NCBI RefSeq assembly: GCF_025369935.1
Contig: NZ_CP104467.1
Coordinates: forward strand, 3,293,001-3,357,000
Direction: 5' to 3'
DNA: 64,000 bases
From: Paenibacillus andongensis
GTDB taxonomy: Bacteria; Bacillota; Bacilli; Paenibacillales; NBRC-103111
Shown: positions 42,053 through 50,319 of the stretch, one piece after another
Layout of the letters: each line of letters begins with the position of its first letter
Numbering within the stretch: the first letter of the stretch is position 1
The notes under the pieces: generated by a model
The model's database searches: none
What the model was told of the DNA's origin: nothing
Seen by the model: the letters and a program-made list of their open reading frames with translations, nothing else
Made by a program: the position numbers and the translations under genes

Positions 42053-42379
42053 ATGAATCGGTCGGATGTTATTTTGGAGTTACAACTTGTACCGGAATTG
42101 CTTAAACAAGCGGAAGCCATCTATGTGGATGCGGTATCGGAACTGGCCTGGGCAAAGCATCAGCTTCTAGCCAAAGAATGTGAAGTTATTGGGGACGGTA
42201 TGGTTACAGGGAAAAACGAGCTTCACCGACAAGCGGAGATGTGGCCATACACCAAAGATTTACAGCAACAAGTTTTGCGGATGGAAGACGCCGTCGAGCA
42301 TACGAAGGTTGAGTTCCATTTCTACAAAAGGAAGCTAGAGAATCTGCAAATCATTGCGAAGCTCATGACGATTTTATAA
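42053..42379 (+). CDS. Hypothetical coiled-coil protein, 108 aa
   Basis: AGGAGGAG lies eight bases before ATG 42053. It is almost wholly helical and charged (LLKQAEAIYVDAVSELAWAK; DLQQQVLRMEDAVEHTKVEF), so it is probably a coiled coil or helical bundle. No signal peptide. A terminator follows at 42401. The stretch 41742-42052 before it is AT-rich and contains no other gene that I can support. Confidence 0.7.
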   Translation: MNRSDVILELQLVPELLKQAEAIYVDAVSELAWAKHQLLAKECEVIGDGMVTGKNELHRQAEMWPYTKDLQQQVLRMEDAVEHTKVEFHFYKRKLENLQIIAKLMTIL

Positions 42380-42400
42380 GGAGATAATGGAATGAATGAA

Positions 42401-42429
42401 GTCTGCAATCGATAGATTGCGGGCTTTTT
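42401..42429 (+). terminator. Terminator of the coiled-coil protein gene
   Basis: GTCTGCAATC-GATA-GATTGCGGGC followed by TTTTT. Confidence 0.85.
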
Positions 42430-42546
42430 GCTATAGATCGCTAAATGTGAAAAATTTGTTCATTTTAATGCGGTTACAGTGTAATGCAGTTGTGCATCCT
42501 AAGGGTAGATTATGTAAAAGCCAAGTTTTCGGGAGGATATCGTTAC

Positions 42547-43107
42547 ATGAAATCAATTAAATCAATTAAGATCATCATGACTGTCAGTCTGGGATTGCTT
42601 GTACTAACCGCTTGTCAAAGTGTGAAGAGTACGATGACGAAAGAAGCCGCATCACCACCATCAGAGCTGCAAGTTTCAATAATCGGTTCGAGCGGCCAAC
42701 AAATAGGGACTGCCCATTTAACATCTGTTCAAGATGGCGTACAGATTGATCTCCAAGTTAGCGGGCTGACACCAGGAAATCACGGTTTACACTTTCATGA
42801 AAAAGCAGTCTGTGAAGCCCCTAACTTTGATTCAGCAGGAGCCCACTTTAATCCATTTAAAAAGGAACATGGCTTTCACAATCCGAAAGGTTTCCATGCA
42901 GGGGATCTACCCAATTTGATCGTAGATGCACAGGGAAATGGGAAGTTCAATGCCATTACAAAGTCTGCAGTGCTGCTTCTGGACAGGCCGAATTCGTTGT
43001 TAAAACAAGGGGGGACAAGTCTGGTCATCCATGAGAAAGAAGATGATCTGAAGACGGATCCATCCGGTAATTCGGGGAAACGAATTGCATGCGGTGCTGT
43101 GAAATAA
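42547..43107 (+). CDS. sodC: Cu/Zn superoxide dismutase, lipoprotein
   Basis: 186 aa from ATG 42547 (GGGAGGATAT upstream). The signal peptide ends in a lipobox LTAC at about residue 21. All copper and zinc ligands can be placed: LHFHEKAVC (two His, disulphide Cys), GAHFNPFKKEHGFHNP, GFHAGD (His and Asp), LVIHEKEDD, and GKRIACG with the second Cys and active-site Arg. It would remove superoxide at the outer face of the membrane. Confidence 0.93.
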   Translation: MKSIKSIKIIMTVSLGLLVLTACQSVKSTMTKEAASPPSELQVSIIGSSGQQIGTAHLTSVQDGVQIDLQVSGLTPGNHGLHFHEKAVCEAPNFDSAGAHFNPFKKEHGFHNPKGFHAGDLPNLIVDAQGNGKFNAITKSAVLLLDRPNSLLKQGGTSLVIHEKEDDLKTDPSGNSGKRIACGAVK

Positions 43108-43128
43108 TGGAAGGAGTTGTCTGACAAC

Positions 43129-43614
43129 ATGATTAAAACACAGGATCTTAAGCTGCAAATGGATGAACTAACGAAACAAAACGATATGGTGCTCATCGAG
43201 CTAGAGCAAGTAAAGAAGATGTTGATTAACAGCTCTCAAAGTTCACAAGGAAGTCAAGGGCAGCAGCAATTTAATACTAGCAGCAGTAACCAGCAATTCT
43301 CTGACTCTAATCAACAGGCACAGGGTCAAGACCAGAATCAAAATCAAAATCAAAATCAGAATCCAAGTAAAAGGACCAATCAAAGTGACGCGAATGGTCA
43401 GCAAGTAACGGACTTAGCCAATGATTTACTGAAAATCAAGGATCTCGTTGAAAAATTAGAACAAAAAACGACCCAATATGTAAGCAGTCAATCCAATGGT
43501 TCATTAACAGAGAAAGATGCGGTCAATCTTATACTGACATTAATGAATGGTATGGTAGATTGGGCGAGTGAATATGTATCATCCAGAGCGCCATCGAATG
43601 GACAAGTACAATAG
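43129..43614 (+). CDS. Gln/Asn-rich coiled-coil protein, 161 aa
   Basis: ATG 43129, with GGAAGGAG twelve bases upstream. An N-terminal coiled coil (KTQDLKLQMDELTKQNDMVL and on) is followed by a low-complexity Gln/Ser/Asn stretch in which the coding DNA shows tandem CAAAAT hexamers near 43337-43363. A second helical segment (LANDLLKIKDLVEKLEQKTT) and a helical C-terminus follow. Domain family not recognised. It lies 21 bp after sodC and may share its transcript. Repeat length could vary between strains. Confidence 0.72.
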   Translation: MIKTQDLKLQMDELTKQNDMVLIELEQVKKMLINSSQSSQGSQGQQQFNTSSSNQQFSDSNQQAQGQDQNQNQNQNQNPSKRTNQSDANGQQVTDLANDLLKIKDLVEKLEQKTTQYVSSQSNGSLTEKDAVNLILTLMNGMVDWASEYVSSRAPSNGQVQ

Positions 43615-43629
43615 TTTGCAAGGTCTATG

Positions 43630-43673
43630 AAAAGACAAAAGCGCCGCATGAAGCAGCTCTTTTGTCTTTTTTG
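43630..43673 (+). terminator. Terminator after the Gln-rich gene
   Basis: AAAAGACAAAAG at 43630-43641 pairs with CTTTTGTCTTTT at 43659-43670, then T-rich sequence. Confidence 0.75.
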
Positions 43674-43830
43674 TCGAATTCTAACTTAATTCATTAAGTG
43701 AACTTAATAAAAGGTTTATTGATTTTTTAGCTGATTCGACAATATGTCCATATTTACAGATGGCAGAATGACCGATAAAGTAAAGTGTAGACAAAAGAAA
43801 GAGACAAACCATGGATGGGGTGTTGGAATC

Positions 43831-44019
43831 GTGAGAGAAATCGATATTTATCACGTCATGAGTCAGCTTGGCATTCAGCCAACTCAATGGCAAGAACTAC
43901 AAGATCAACAAAATGAAGTTAAATGCACAAACATTATCGCCCCTTCTATTGAAATATCCCAACCGCATAACGACCCCTATGACATCAAGTTTCACTTGGA
44001 TCTCAATGTGAAACTCTAG
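43831..44019 (+). CDS. Hypothetical protein, about 62 aa
   Basis: The frame is open from 43744; the GTG at 43831 is the most plausible start but its ribosome site is weak. The product includes REIDIYHVMSQLGIQPTQWQ and ends IKFHLDLNVKL. No recognisable domain. A minus-strand frame at 43681-43893 overlaps and may be spurious. Confidence is low because neither start is well supported. Confidence 0.4.
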   Translation: MREIDIYHVMSQLGIQPTQWQELQDQQNEVKCTNIIAPSIEISQPHNDPYDIKFHLDLNVKL

Positions 44020-44225
44020 CTTATGATAGAGAACTTGCCACGTTCTCCATTCTTCTTTAGCTGTTCTAAATTAATGTTCCATATTCCAAACCAAAACCCA
44101 AGGATCTACATTTGCTTTTTGGAACTTCTTCAGTATGTTAATTACGGTGATTTCGCATGTTTTCACAACAGGCTTCTTCAAAAGTGTTGATCGAATAATG
44201 GTTATTTGCCTGCTTCGATGATGGG
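44020..44225. other. Non-coding gap
   Basis: AT-rich sequence between the hypothetical gene and a terminator-like hairpin. I see no ribosome site with a following frame, no tRNA and no clear palindrome. Confidence 0.5.
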
Positions 44226-44254
44226 AAGGATGGGATCAAATCCCATTCTTTTTT
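44226..44254 (+). terminator. Terminator-like hairpin upstream of the glycosylation cluster
   Basis: AAGGATGGGAT-CAA-ATCCCATTCTT with a T-run at 44249-44254. Confidence 0.75.
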
Positions 44255-44371
44255 GCGTTTCAGGCTCTATCTATTTGCGTTCTTGCCATTTGGTTTAATC
44301 AGATGGAGAAGCGGGTATGCTTGGGAATAGAAATGGTTAAGAATGGATGATCTGGGGGGAGGAATGATCTA

Positions 44372-45070
44372 ATGAAGACCCTTGCCATTATTCCGGCTTA
44401 CAACGAAGAAAAAACGTTAGCAGGTGTGGTAGCTTCTATAAAACGGGAGCAGCCTGATATGGACATTGTCATCATCAATGATGGTTCCACCGATCGTACC
44501 TCTACGGTTGCCCGTACGTTACAGCATGCGGCTGTAATCGATTTGCCTGTCAATTTAGGCATCGGAGGCGCCATGCAAACGGGATACATGTACGCAGCAA
44601 GGAATGGCTACGATATCGCTATTCAGATCGACGCAGATGGTCAACATGATCCCGAAGCGTTGACTCAAATTATGGAGCCAATTTTGACTGGGCATGTTGA
44701 TTGCTGTATCGGCTCTCGATTTCTGGTCAAGACAGCTTATCGTTCAGCCTGGGATAGAAGAGTGGGCATTCTCTTTTTTACCTGGATGATTAGTTGGATG
44801 ATTGGTAAGACCTTTACTGATCCTACATCGGGCTTCAGAGCGGTGAATCGACCCATCATTGAGCTTTTCGCCAGCTATTACCCTGAAGATTATCCGGAGG
44901 TAGAAGCTATTGTTTTACTGGAACGGCAGCAATTCAGATTGAAAGAAGTATCGGTTTTAATGCATGAGAGGAAAGCGGGTCAATCGTCCATTACTCCTTT
45001 GAAATCGCTCTACTATATGGTTAAAGTATCTCTTGCTGTATGCATGACAAGAATTCGTAATGTGAGTTGA
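44372..45070 (+). CDS. Family 2 glycosyltransferase (DPM1-like)
   Basis: 232 aa. GT-A fold: IIPAYNEEKTLAGVV, nucleotide-binding VIINDGSTDRT, the DXD-type motif IDADGQHDP, and acceptor region DPTSGFRAVNRP. Without a transmembrane tail it resembles the dolichyl/undecaprenyl-phosphate mannosyl- or glucosyltransferases that load a lipid-phosphate with sugar. It is first of four same-strand genes that look like a lipid-linked sugar glycosylation set. GGGGGGAGG precedes the ATG. Confidence 0.88.
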   Translation: MKTLAIIPAYNEEKTLAGVVASIKREQPDMDIVIINDGSTDRTSTVARTLQHAAVIDLPVNLGIGGAMQTGYMYAARNGYDIAIQIDADGQHDPEALTQIMEPILTGHVDCCIGSRFLVKTAYRSAWDRRVGILFFTWMISWMIGKTFTDPTSGFRAVNRPIIELFASYYPEDYPEVEAIVLLERQQFRLKEVSVLMHERKAGQSSITPLKSLYYMVKVSLAVCMTRIRNVS

Positions 45071-45076
45071 TGATTC

Positions 45077-45421
45077 GTGAATGTGTATGTTTGGGCAATC
45101 TCTTTCTGTTTGGTGTTTATTTTCATTTCCATAGAGCTTATTCGTAGGCAGAAGCTGCAGGAGCAGTACGCCATTCTCTGGCTAGTACTAGGATTTATCA
45201 TGGCATTGTTTAGTGTGTTTCCGAGCTTATTGGAGCAGGTATCGCACCGAATGCATATCTACTACGCACCTTCCTTGCTTTTTCTGGTGGGATTGTTATT
45301 CTCACTAGTATTTATCATGCATTTGACGCTAGTTATTTCGAAGCTTCATCGCAAATTAACCCGATTGATACAGGAAGTTGCGCTGCTGCAGGAACAAGTG
45401 CGAGGAAAGGGGCCTGAATGA
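45077..45421 (+). CDS. DUF2304 membrane protein
   Basis: 114 aa with GTG start at 45077, six bases after the glycosyltransferase. Three hydrophobic segments and the family pattern ISIELIRRQKLQEQYAILWL, typical of DUF2304 proteins found beside lipid-sugar glycosyltransferases. A basic helical tail follows. It overlaps the next gene by four bases (ATGA). Its function is unknown, but its position suggests help in flipping or handling lipid-linked sugars. Confidence 0.85.
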   Translation: MNVYVWAISFCLVFIFISIELIRRQKLQEQYAILWLVLGFIMALFSVFPSLLEQVSHRMHIYYAPSLLFLVGLLFSLVFIMHLTLVISKLHRKLTRLIQEVALLQEQVRGKGPE

Positions 45422-45774
45422 GATTGATGACGACACCGATTCTCATTGTATTCCTAAATGTATGTTTACTGGTGTGTGGTCAAATTGCATGGAAAATAGC
45501 GCTCAATCGAACGCCATTAACAGGGATAGATAATTTAGGGACCGTACTGATGCAGCCTTATATTCTAGTGGGATGCTTACTTTATGGCATGGCTACGTTG
45601 ATCTGGTTCTATGCGCTTAGTCGATTCGATCTAAGTCGCGTTTATCCGCTCCAATCGATTGCGTATGTACTAGGCTCGTTGTTCGGGTGGTTGGTATTAA
45701 AGGAGACGTTTACATCATCGCAATGGTTAGGGCTGCTCTTCTTAGTTGGAGGCGCGTTCCTGTTAGCGAGATAG
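45418..45774 (+). CDS. EamA/SMR-like small membrane protein
   Basis: 118 aa, four hydrophobic helices, like small multidrug-resistance or ArnE/ArnF-type proteins. The C-terminal half SLFGWLVLKETFTSSQWLGL fits the EamA pattern. In lipid-linked-sugar clusters, such proteins are proposed to flip undecaprenyl-phosphate sugars. It shares ATGA with the preceding gene and precedes the membrane glycosyltransferase by 27 bp. Confidence 0.82.
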   Translation: MRLMTTPILIVFLNVCLLVCGQIAWKIALNRTPLTGIDNLGTVLMQPYILVGCLLYGMATLIWFYALSRFDLSRVYPLQSIAYVLGSLFGWLVLKETFTSSQWLGLLFLVGGAFLLAR

Positions 45775-45801
45775 GTTCTTCTAATAAGGAGAGTAGGACT
45801 T

Positions 45802-47013
45802 ATGAAACTCGGAGTTTGGCTTGGGTTGCTGCTGCTCATGGCTGCAGCTTTGTATATACGCTTGCACTATGTGCTTGAAGCTGAATATCCACCTCTAGAG
45901 TGGGATCAATTAGAGTACACGAAGACAGCAATTCAATTGCTCGACAAAGGCATATTCGCCTATCGCGATACCGTGCCTAATTCACTCGTGACACCCGGAT
46001 TTCCGCTGCTCTTGGCGGCTGTATTCAGCCTTACAGGCCATGAACATCTAGAGCCGGCATTAATGGTCGTTCGTATCATGAACTGCTTTATTTCACTAGG
46101 AGCCATTCTATTCTTATTTCTGATTGGGAAAAGGCTGTTTAACCCCATAACAGGGCTAATCGCCGCTGCTTTTGCCGCGGTGTATCCTTCCTACGTCTGG
46201 TCAACTTCACTGATCTTGACGGAGGTTCCGTTTTTGACTGTTTTTACGGGTCTGCTTTACATGCAGGTACGCATCATACAAGATAACAAATGGCGGGATC
46301 ACCTATGGATGGGGGTTCTGCTTGGGATTTGCGTCCTTATTCGTCCTAATGTACTTCCCCTAGCTGTAGTTCCCTATATGTTTCTTTGGGTGAGAACGAA
46401 GAAAATAGACGCAGCCTATGGATTACTTGCAGTTGCGTCTTTTGCCTGTATGATGATGCCTTGGTGGATTCGGAATTGGATGACTTTTGATTCTTTTATT
46501 TTTATCGCCAAAGGGGAAGCGGGCAATCCATTCCTTGGAGGAACGGACCCCTACTTCCGAGGTACAATTGATTGGGATAATATCGATACAAATAATCAGT
46601 TCGCTGAAGGCTTGAGACGGATAAAAGAAGGTTTGGCCCAGGAACCGTTGTTATGGATGAAATGGATGACAATTGGTAAATTAATCGTATTTTTTAAAAC
46701 GATGTGGGTGGGACCGTATCCCTTTTCCGTACCGTCGTGGTATGCGAATGCACTTACACAGCTGCATACTTTCTTAATTGCTGCAGGCAGCATAGCAATG
46801 ATCATTTTCAGCTTTCGCAAGCCTTCGGTTCAATATTTAACAGTGGCATTTCTCTTGTTTTTAGGTGTCCATATGGTATTTATTCCAGTGGATCGTTATG
46901 TGTATGGTATGCTTCCATTTCTGATGCTGGGCAGTGCCTATTTGAGTACACAAGTCATCTGCTTACTGCATAGCGCTTGGACTACCTCTCTCCTGCAGCG
47001 GAGGGGGATTTAA
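45802..47013 (+). CDS. Membrane glycosyltransferase, ArnT/PMT-like (GT-C)
   Basis: 403 aa with about 10 membrane helices. The first extracytoplasmic loop holds PPLEWDQLEYTKTAIQLLDK, with the acidic residues expected in GT39/GT83 enzymes (the DD/DE-type motif), and LVTPGFPLLLAAVFSLTG follows. It would transfer the lipid-linked sugar to a surface acceptor such as a protein, teichoic acid or other glycan. GGAGAGTAGG lies upstream. The last 32 bases overlap the convergent CBS gene. Confidence 0.85.
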   Translation: MKLGVWLGLLLLMAAALYIRLHYVLEAEYPPLEWDQLEYTKTAIQLLDKGIFAYRDTVPNSLVTPGFPLLLAAVFSLTGHEHLEPALMVVRIMNCFISLGAILFLFLIGKRLFNPITGLIAAAFAAVYPSYVWSTSLILTEVPFLTVFTGLLYMQVRIIQDNKWRDHLWMGVLLGICVLIRPNVLPLAVVPYMFLWVRTKKIDAAYGLLAVASFACMMMPWWIRNWMTFDSFIFIAKGEAGNPFLGGTDPYFRGTIDWDNIDTNNQFAEGLRRIKEGLAQEPLLWMKWMTIGKLIVFFKTMWVGPYPFSVPSWYANALTQLHTFLIAAGSIAMIIFSFRKPSVQYLTVAFLLFLGVHMVFIPVDRYVYGMLPFLMLGSAYLSTQVICLLHSAWTTSLLQRRGI

Positions 47014-47413
47014 ACACGATCTGCTTCGCGCAGTATTCAATAATTTCGCTTCTACGAACAATCCCGATGAATTTATCGGAATCATCTACAATCGGAACGA
47101 AGTTTTGCACTTTGGCCAAATCGATAAGATCGACCATTTCGGCATGAATATGAACCGGTTTATTTTGTACACGAAGAGGAACCTCGGCCAGCACATGACG
47201 GTGAGCATTTTCGAAGCCAATTCCGTCTGAATTTTTAAGAAACCACAATAAATCTCCCTCAGTAACCGTACCTACATAAAGTCCATCATCGGAAAGAATA
47301 GGCACAGCTGTATAACGGTGATATTCCATACGTTCTAATGTTTGACGAAGCGTTGCTTGCAATGTCGTTGTGATAACTTCGGATTTAGGCAAAAGGAAAA
47401 AAGCAATATTCAT
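46982..47413 (-). CDS. CBS-domain protein
   Basis: 143 aa made of two CBS repeats: LERMEYHRYTAVPILSDDGL, TVTEGDLL; then DLAKVQNFVPIVDDSDKFIG, IVRRSEII. Such stand-alone pairs bind adenosine nucleotides or c-di-AMP. The target is unknown. TAAGGAGTG lies just before the ATG. The 3' end overlaps the glycosyltransferase gene on the other strand by 32 bp. Confidence 0.9.
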   Translation of the reverse strand: MNIAFFLLPKSEVITTTLQATLRQTLERMEYHRYTAVPILSDDGLYVGTVTEGDLLWFLKNSDGIGFENAHRHVLAEVPLRVQNKPVHIHAEMVDLIDLAKVQNFVPIVDDSDKFIGIVRRSEIIEYCAKQIVFKSPSAAGER

Positions 47414-47529
47414 TTATTAACACTCCTTAGAGTTTTCCGTTAGGAAAACTTTCTTCAACATTTCTATTGTATCAAACTTTTCGAATAGAATCTAAACCTG
47501 TGATGGATGCTAGAAGTGAGGTGAAAGTT

Positions 47530-47991
47530 ATGAATCGAGCATTGACAACAGCAGTGATTGGAATTGGTACTGCTCAGGTAATGAAATTGCCACTTTTCTA
47601 TTGGAAAACTGGAAAGTGGGATTGGTCACAGCTGACACAAACAGGAGGGATGCCAAGCTCGCACTCTTCGGGGGTATCTGCGCTTGCAACCTATATAGCA
47701 ATGAAAAGAGGTGTTTCTGCGATCGATTTTGCCGTGAGTTCGGTTTTCGGAGCGGTCGTCATGTATGACGCGATGGGGATCAGGCGGGCTGCTGGAGAGA
47801 TTGCGATTGAAGTGAATGAGCTCGATGAGCAAGTTGAGCGTCTGGCTAAACAGCACCCGGGTTTGTACCATGAACGAAGACGAAAAGCCTTAAAGGAACG
47901 ACTAGGTCATTTGCCAAGAGAAGTCGTAGGGGGAGCACTGCTGGGTATCGCGATAGGTGCTTTTAGTTATATGCTGGAAAACAAGAAATAG
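47530..47991 (+). CDS. Divergent PAP2 (DUF212) family membrane protein
   Basis: 153 aa from ATG 47530, after GAGGTGAAAG. The signature GGMPSSHSSGVSALATYIAM is typical of the divergent PAP2/acid phosphatase-like family. Two or three hydrophobic segments, the last at the C-terminus (VVGGALLGIAIGAFSYML). It is similar to Bacillus YuiD. Phosphatase activity in this group is unproven. Confidence 0.88.
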   Translation: MNRALTTAVIGIGTAQVMKLPLFYWKTGKWDWSQLTQTGGMPSSHSSGVSALATYIAMKRGVSAIDFAVSSVFGAVVMYDAMGIRRAAGEIAIEVNELDEQVERLAKQHPGLYHERRRKALKERLGHLPREVVGGALLGIAIGAFSYMLENKK

Positions 47992-48067
47992 GATGATCGG
48001 TACATGTGGACAACTTTTCTTGAATGGGATAAGATCAAGAAATGTTCTTAGAAAGGAAGAAGTTCAC

Positions 48068-48505
48068 ATGGAAATCATTCGAGTCACAACAAAAGATCAA
48101 TTACAAGCCTGTTTTGGAGTACGGTTCAAAGTGTTCGTTGAAGAACAGCAAGTACCTGAGCACGAGGAAATTGATGAAAAGGATGAATCACCTGAATCAT
48201 GCCATCATTTTCTTATGTTAGATGGAGTTCAGCCTGTTGCGGCTGCTCGTTGGTATGAGTATCAACCTCAGACGGCTAAACTGCAGCGGGTAGCGGTTTT
48301 GAAAGAATACAGAGGCCGATCCTTAGGTAAACAAATGATTCTTGCTATGGAGCAGCAAGCTCGCGAAAAGCATTGTACATTTGCGATCCTCGATGCGCAG
48401 TGTCAAGCCGAAGGCTTTTATAGCCAACTTGGCTATAAAGTTATCTCGGATGAACCTTTTTATGATGCTGGCATCCTGCATGTCAGAATGAAAAAACCGC
48501 TTTAA
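48068..48505 (+). CDS. GNAT acetyltransferase, ElaA/YjcF-like
   Basis: 145 aa from ATG 48068, with AAGGAAGAAG upstream. VRFKVFVEEQQVPEHEEIDE at the N-terminus is typical of the YjcF/ElaA branch; KLQRVAVLKEYRGRSLGKQM holds the acetyl-CoA loop, and AEGFYSQLGYKVISDEPFYD closes the fold. The substrate is unknown. Its last codons lie in a terminator hairpin and its stop overlaps that of the convergent kinase gene by four bases. Confidence 0.88.
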   Translation: MEIIRVTTKDQLQACFGVRFKVFVEEQQVPEHEEIDEKDESPESCHHFLMLDGVQPVAAARWYEYQPQTAKLQRVAVLKEYRGRSLGKQMILAMEQQAREKHCTFAILDAQCQAEGFYSQLGYKVISDEPFYDAGILHVRMKKPL

Positions 48506-48528
48506 AGAAAAGCGGTTTTTTCATTCTG
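48484..48528. terminator. Bidirectional terminator inside two coding ends
   Basis: A 20-bp perfect stem (48484-48503 with 48509-48528) and 5-nt loop. Both strands show A-run then GC stem then T-run. The stop codons of the convergent genes lie at the loop, so the hairpin is coding on both strands. Confidence 0.88.
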
Positions 48529-50118
48529 TGAATGCTCTTCAACTAGGGGAAAGGTTATGATAAACCGCGTGCCTTTTCCGATTTCGCTCTCAACTTCCAA
48601 GGTCCCTTGGTGATCTTGAACGATTTTGTAACAAATAGATAAACCAAGTCCGGTACCGGTTGCTTTCGTTGTGAAGAAGGGATGGAAGATTTTTTCCAAC
48701 TGCTCACTTGGAATACCTGGGCCGTTATCTGCAATGATTAAAGTCGCGTTCTTCGGATCGCGGCTTAATTGCATGTGGATAATGCCATTTTCTTCCATGG
48801 CTTCACAAGCATTTTTAATAATATTTAGCAATAACTGTATCATTTTATCTTGGTCCATCCATACGAGGACAGGATCCACCCATTCTTGATAATGAATCTC
48901 GTGGCCGAAACGAGTAGCTTCTGATTCCATTAAGGCAATAACCTTAAGTACACATTCATGGAGAGAATCGACCTGGAAATCAATGCGGTGGGGTTTTGAG
49001 AATTGAAGGAATTCTGCCGTTAAGTCACTCATCCGATCAATTTCATCCATAATCATCGCATACCAATTTTCAATATTGTAACCATTTGCTTTGGAAATTT
49101 GCAAAAATCCCTTTACCGTTGTCAACGGATTTCGAATTTCATGAGCCATCCCAGAAGCAAGCTCACCTACGACTTTCAGTTTTTCCGATCTAAGCATATG
49201 CTCTTCGCGCTTTAACCATGATTCACGCTTCTTCATAAATAAGTTATGCTCGGCTAATAAAATGAGATCATCTTTCGTCAAACCCTCTAACGGATAAGTA
49301 GCCATGCCATACGTGATTTGAATGCCAGTCAATTTAGGAAGCTCTGAATCAAGCTTCAATTTGAAAGATGAGGTAGAATCATGATCTGGATTCATCGGCA
49401 TGACCACAGCGAACTCATCACCACCGTATCTGGCTATAAAGAGGGAGTCTTTAAACAAGATTTGGAGGAGATCAGCCATTTGCTTCAAAATGAAATTCCC
49501 CGCTTGAAACCCGCGCGTTGTATTCATTGCTTTCAGGTCCGTACAATCAATAAGAATAAGGACTAGGCTTTGCTTTTGTTGTATGTATTGTTCCAGTCTG
49601 CGATGCGACTCTTCGTAATTATATAGGCCTGTTAGTGAATCCTTTTGCGCATATAAATATCGTTCATTTCTTAATGAATCTGCTTTTCTAATTGTAGAAT
49701 AGGCTGCACGAGTGAATAAGGCTACCGCGGTAAAATCAAGTATACTATTAAGAGCATAAATCCCTAGCAAGGTCTTGCTGGAAAAACCAATAATGAGAGA
49801 AACATTGCAAAAATAAATCAATGCATAGGACGCAGCCAACAACCAAGATTTTTTGCGGCTTTCTTCTTTATAAATATCGAAGGAAAGTGTTAGTATGTAC
49901 AAAGGAAGACATAAATTCGAATGACCGATGTAATGTAAAAATCCAATGAAAAGTAAGCGAAGCCAGGGAATTGCCGCATGCTGCATTCGAAGCCTATGAC
50001 TGATGATATAAAGGACCAATCCTACAACAAGCAAGGGTATGTTAATTGCAGTAAACAAAATAGTTGTGTATAGACAAAAAACAAGAGCATAGACATAAAA
50101 AATCCAATTGATAACCAC
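48502..50118 (-). CDS. Membrane sensor histidine kinase fused to a GGDEF-like domain
   Basis: 538 aa. About five to six hydrophobic helices (1-140) form a membrane sensor. A GGDEF domain follows: LTGLYN at 162-167 and YGGDEF at 231-236. The first metal Asp is kept, but the usual ND-x-x-GH-x-x-GD is altered to NTTRGFQAGN. HisKA follows with the phospho-acceptor His 326 (GMAHEIRNP), then HATPase_c (LNIIKNACEAM, ADNGPGI, GTGLGLSI). No response regulator is adjacent, so the partner is unknown. Confidence 0.9.
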   Translation of the reverse strand: MVINWIFYVYALVFCLYTTILFTAINIPLLVVGLVLYIISHRLRMQHAAIPWLRLLFIGFLHYIGHSNLCLPLYILTLSFDIYKEESRKKSWLLAASYALIYFCNVSLIIGFSSKTLLGIYALNSILDFTAVALFTRAAYSTIRKADSLRNERYLYAQKDSLTGLYNYEESHRRLEQYIQQKQSLVLILIDCTDLKAMNTTRGFQAGNFILKQMADLLQILFKDSLFIARYGGDEFAVVMPMNPDHDSTSSFKLKLDSELPKLTGIQITYGMATYPLEGLTKDDLILLAEHNLFMKKRESWLKREEHMLRSEKLKVVGELASGMAHEIRNPLTTVKGFLQISKANGYNIENWYAMIMDEIDRMSDLTAEFLQFSKPHRIDFQVDSLHECVLKVIALMESEATRFGHEIHYQEWVDPVLVWMDQDKMIQLLLNIIKNACEAMEENGIIHMQLSRDPKNATLIIADNGPGIPSEQLEKIFHPFFTTKATGTGLGLSICYKIVQDHQGTLEVESEIGKGTRFIITFPLVEEHSQNEKTAFL

Positions 50119-50270
50119 TATATCATCTCCTGAATGTAACTAAACGCTGTCGCTCTGCTATGAATGACCCCATAAAGGTTTCTCACACCATTGTGACATG
50201 TTCTCTGTCTATTCACTAAATCCCTTCTAACAAAAGTAAACAAAATTGAAAAGTATCACCCTTTTTCTCA

Positions 50271-50304
50271 AAAAAAAACCTTAAGGACAATTCATCCCTA
50301 GGTT
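50271..50304 (-). terminator. Terminator of the MBL-fold hydrolase gene
   Basis: On the minus strand AACCTAGGG and CCTTAAGGTT flank a short loop and are followed by nine T. Confidence 0.65.
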
Positions 50305-50319
50305 CTGAGCGTAAAATAA

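Noticed and set aside
43681..43893. 70-aa frame on the minus strand
   Set aside because: No good ribosome site; the plus-strand frame is only slightly better, so this one is left out.
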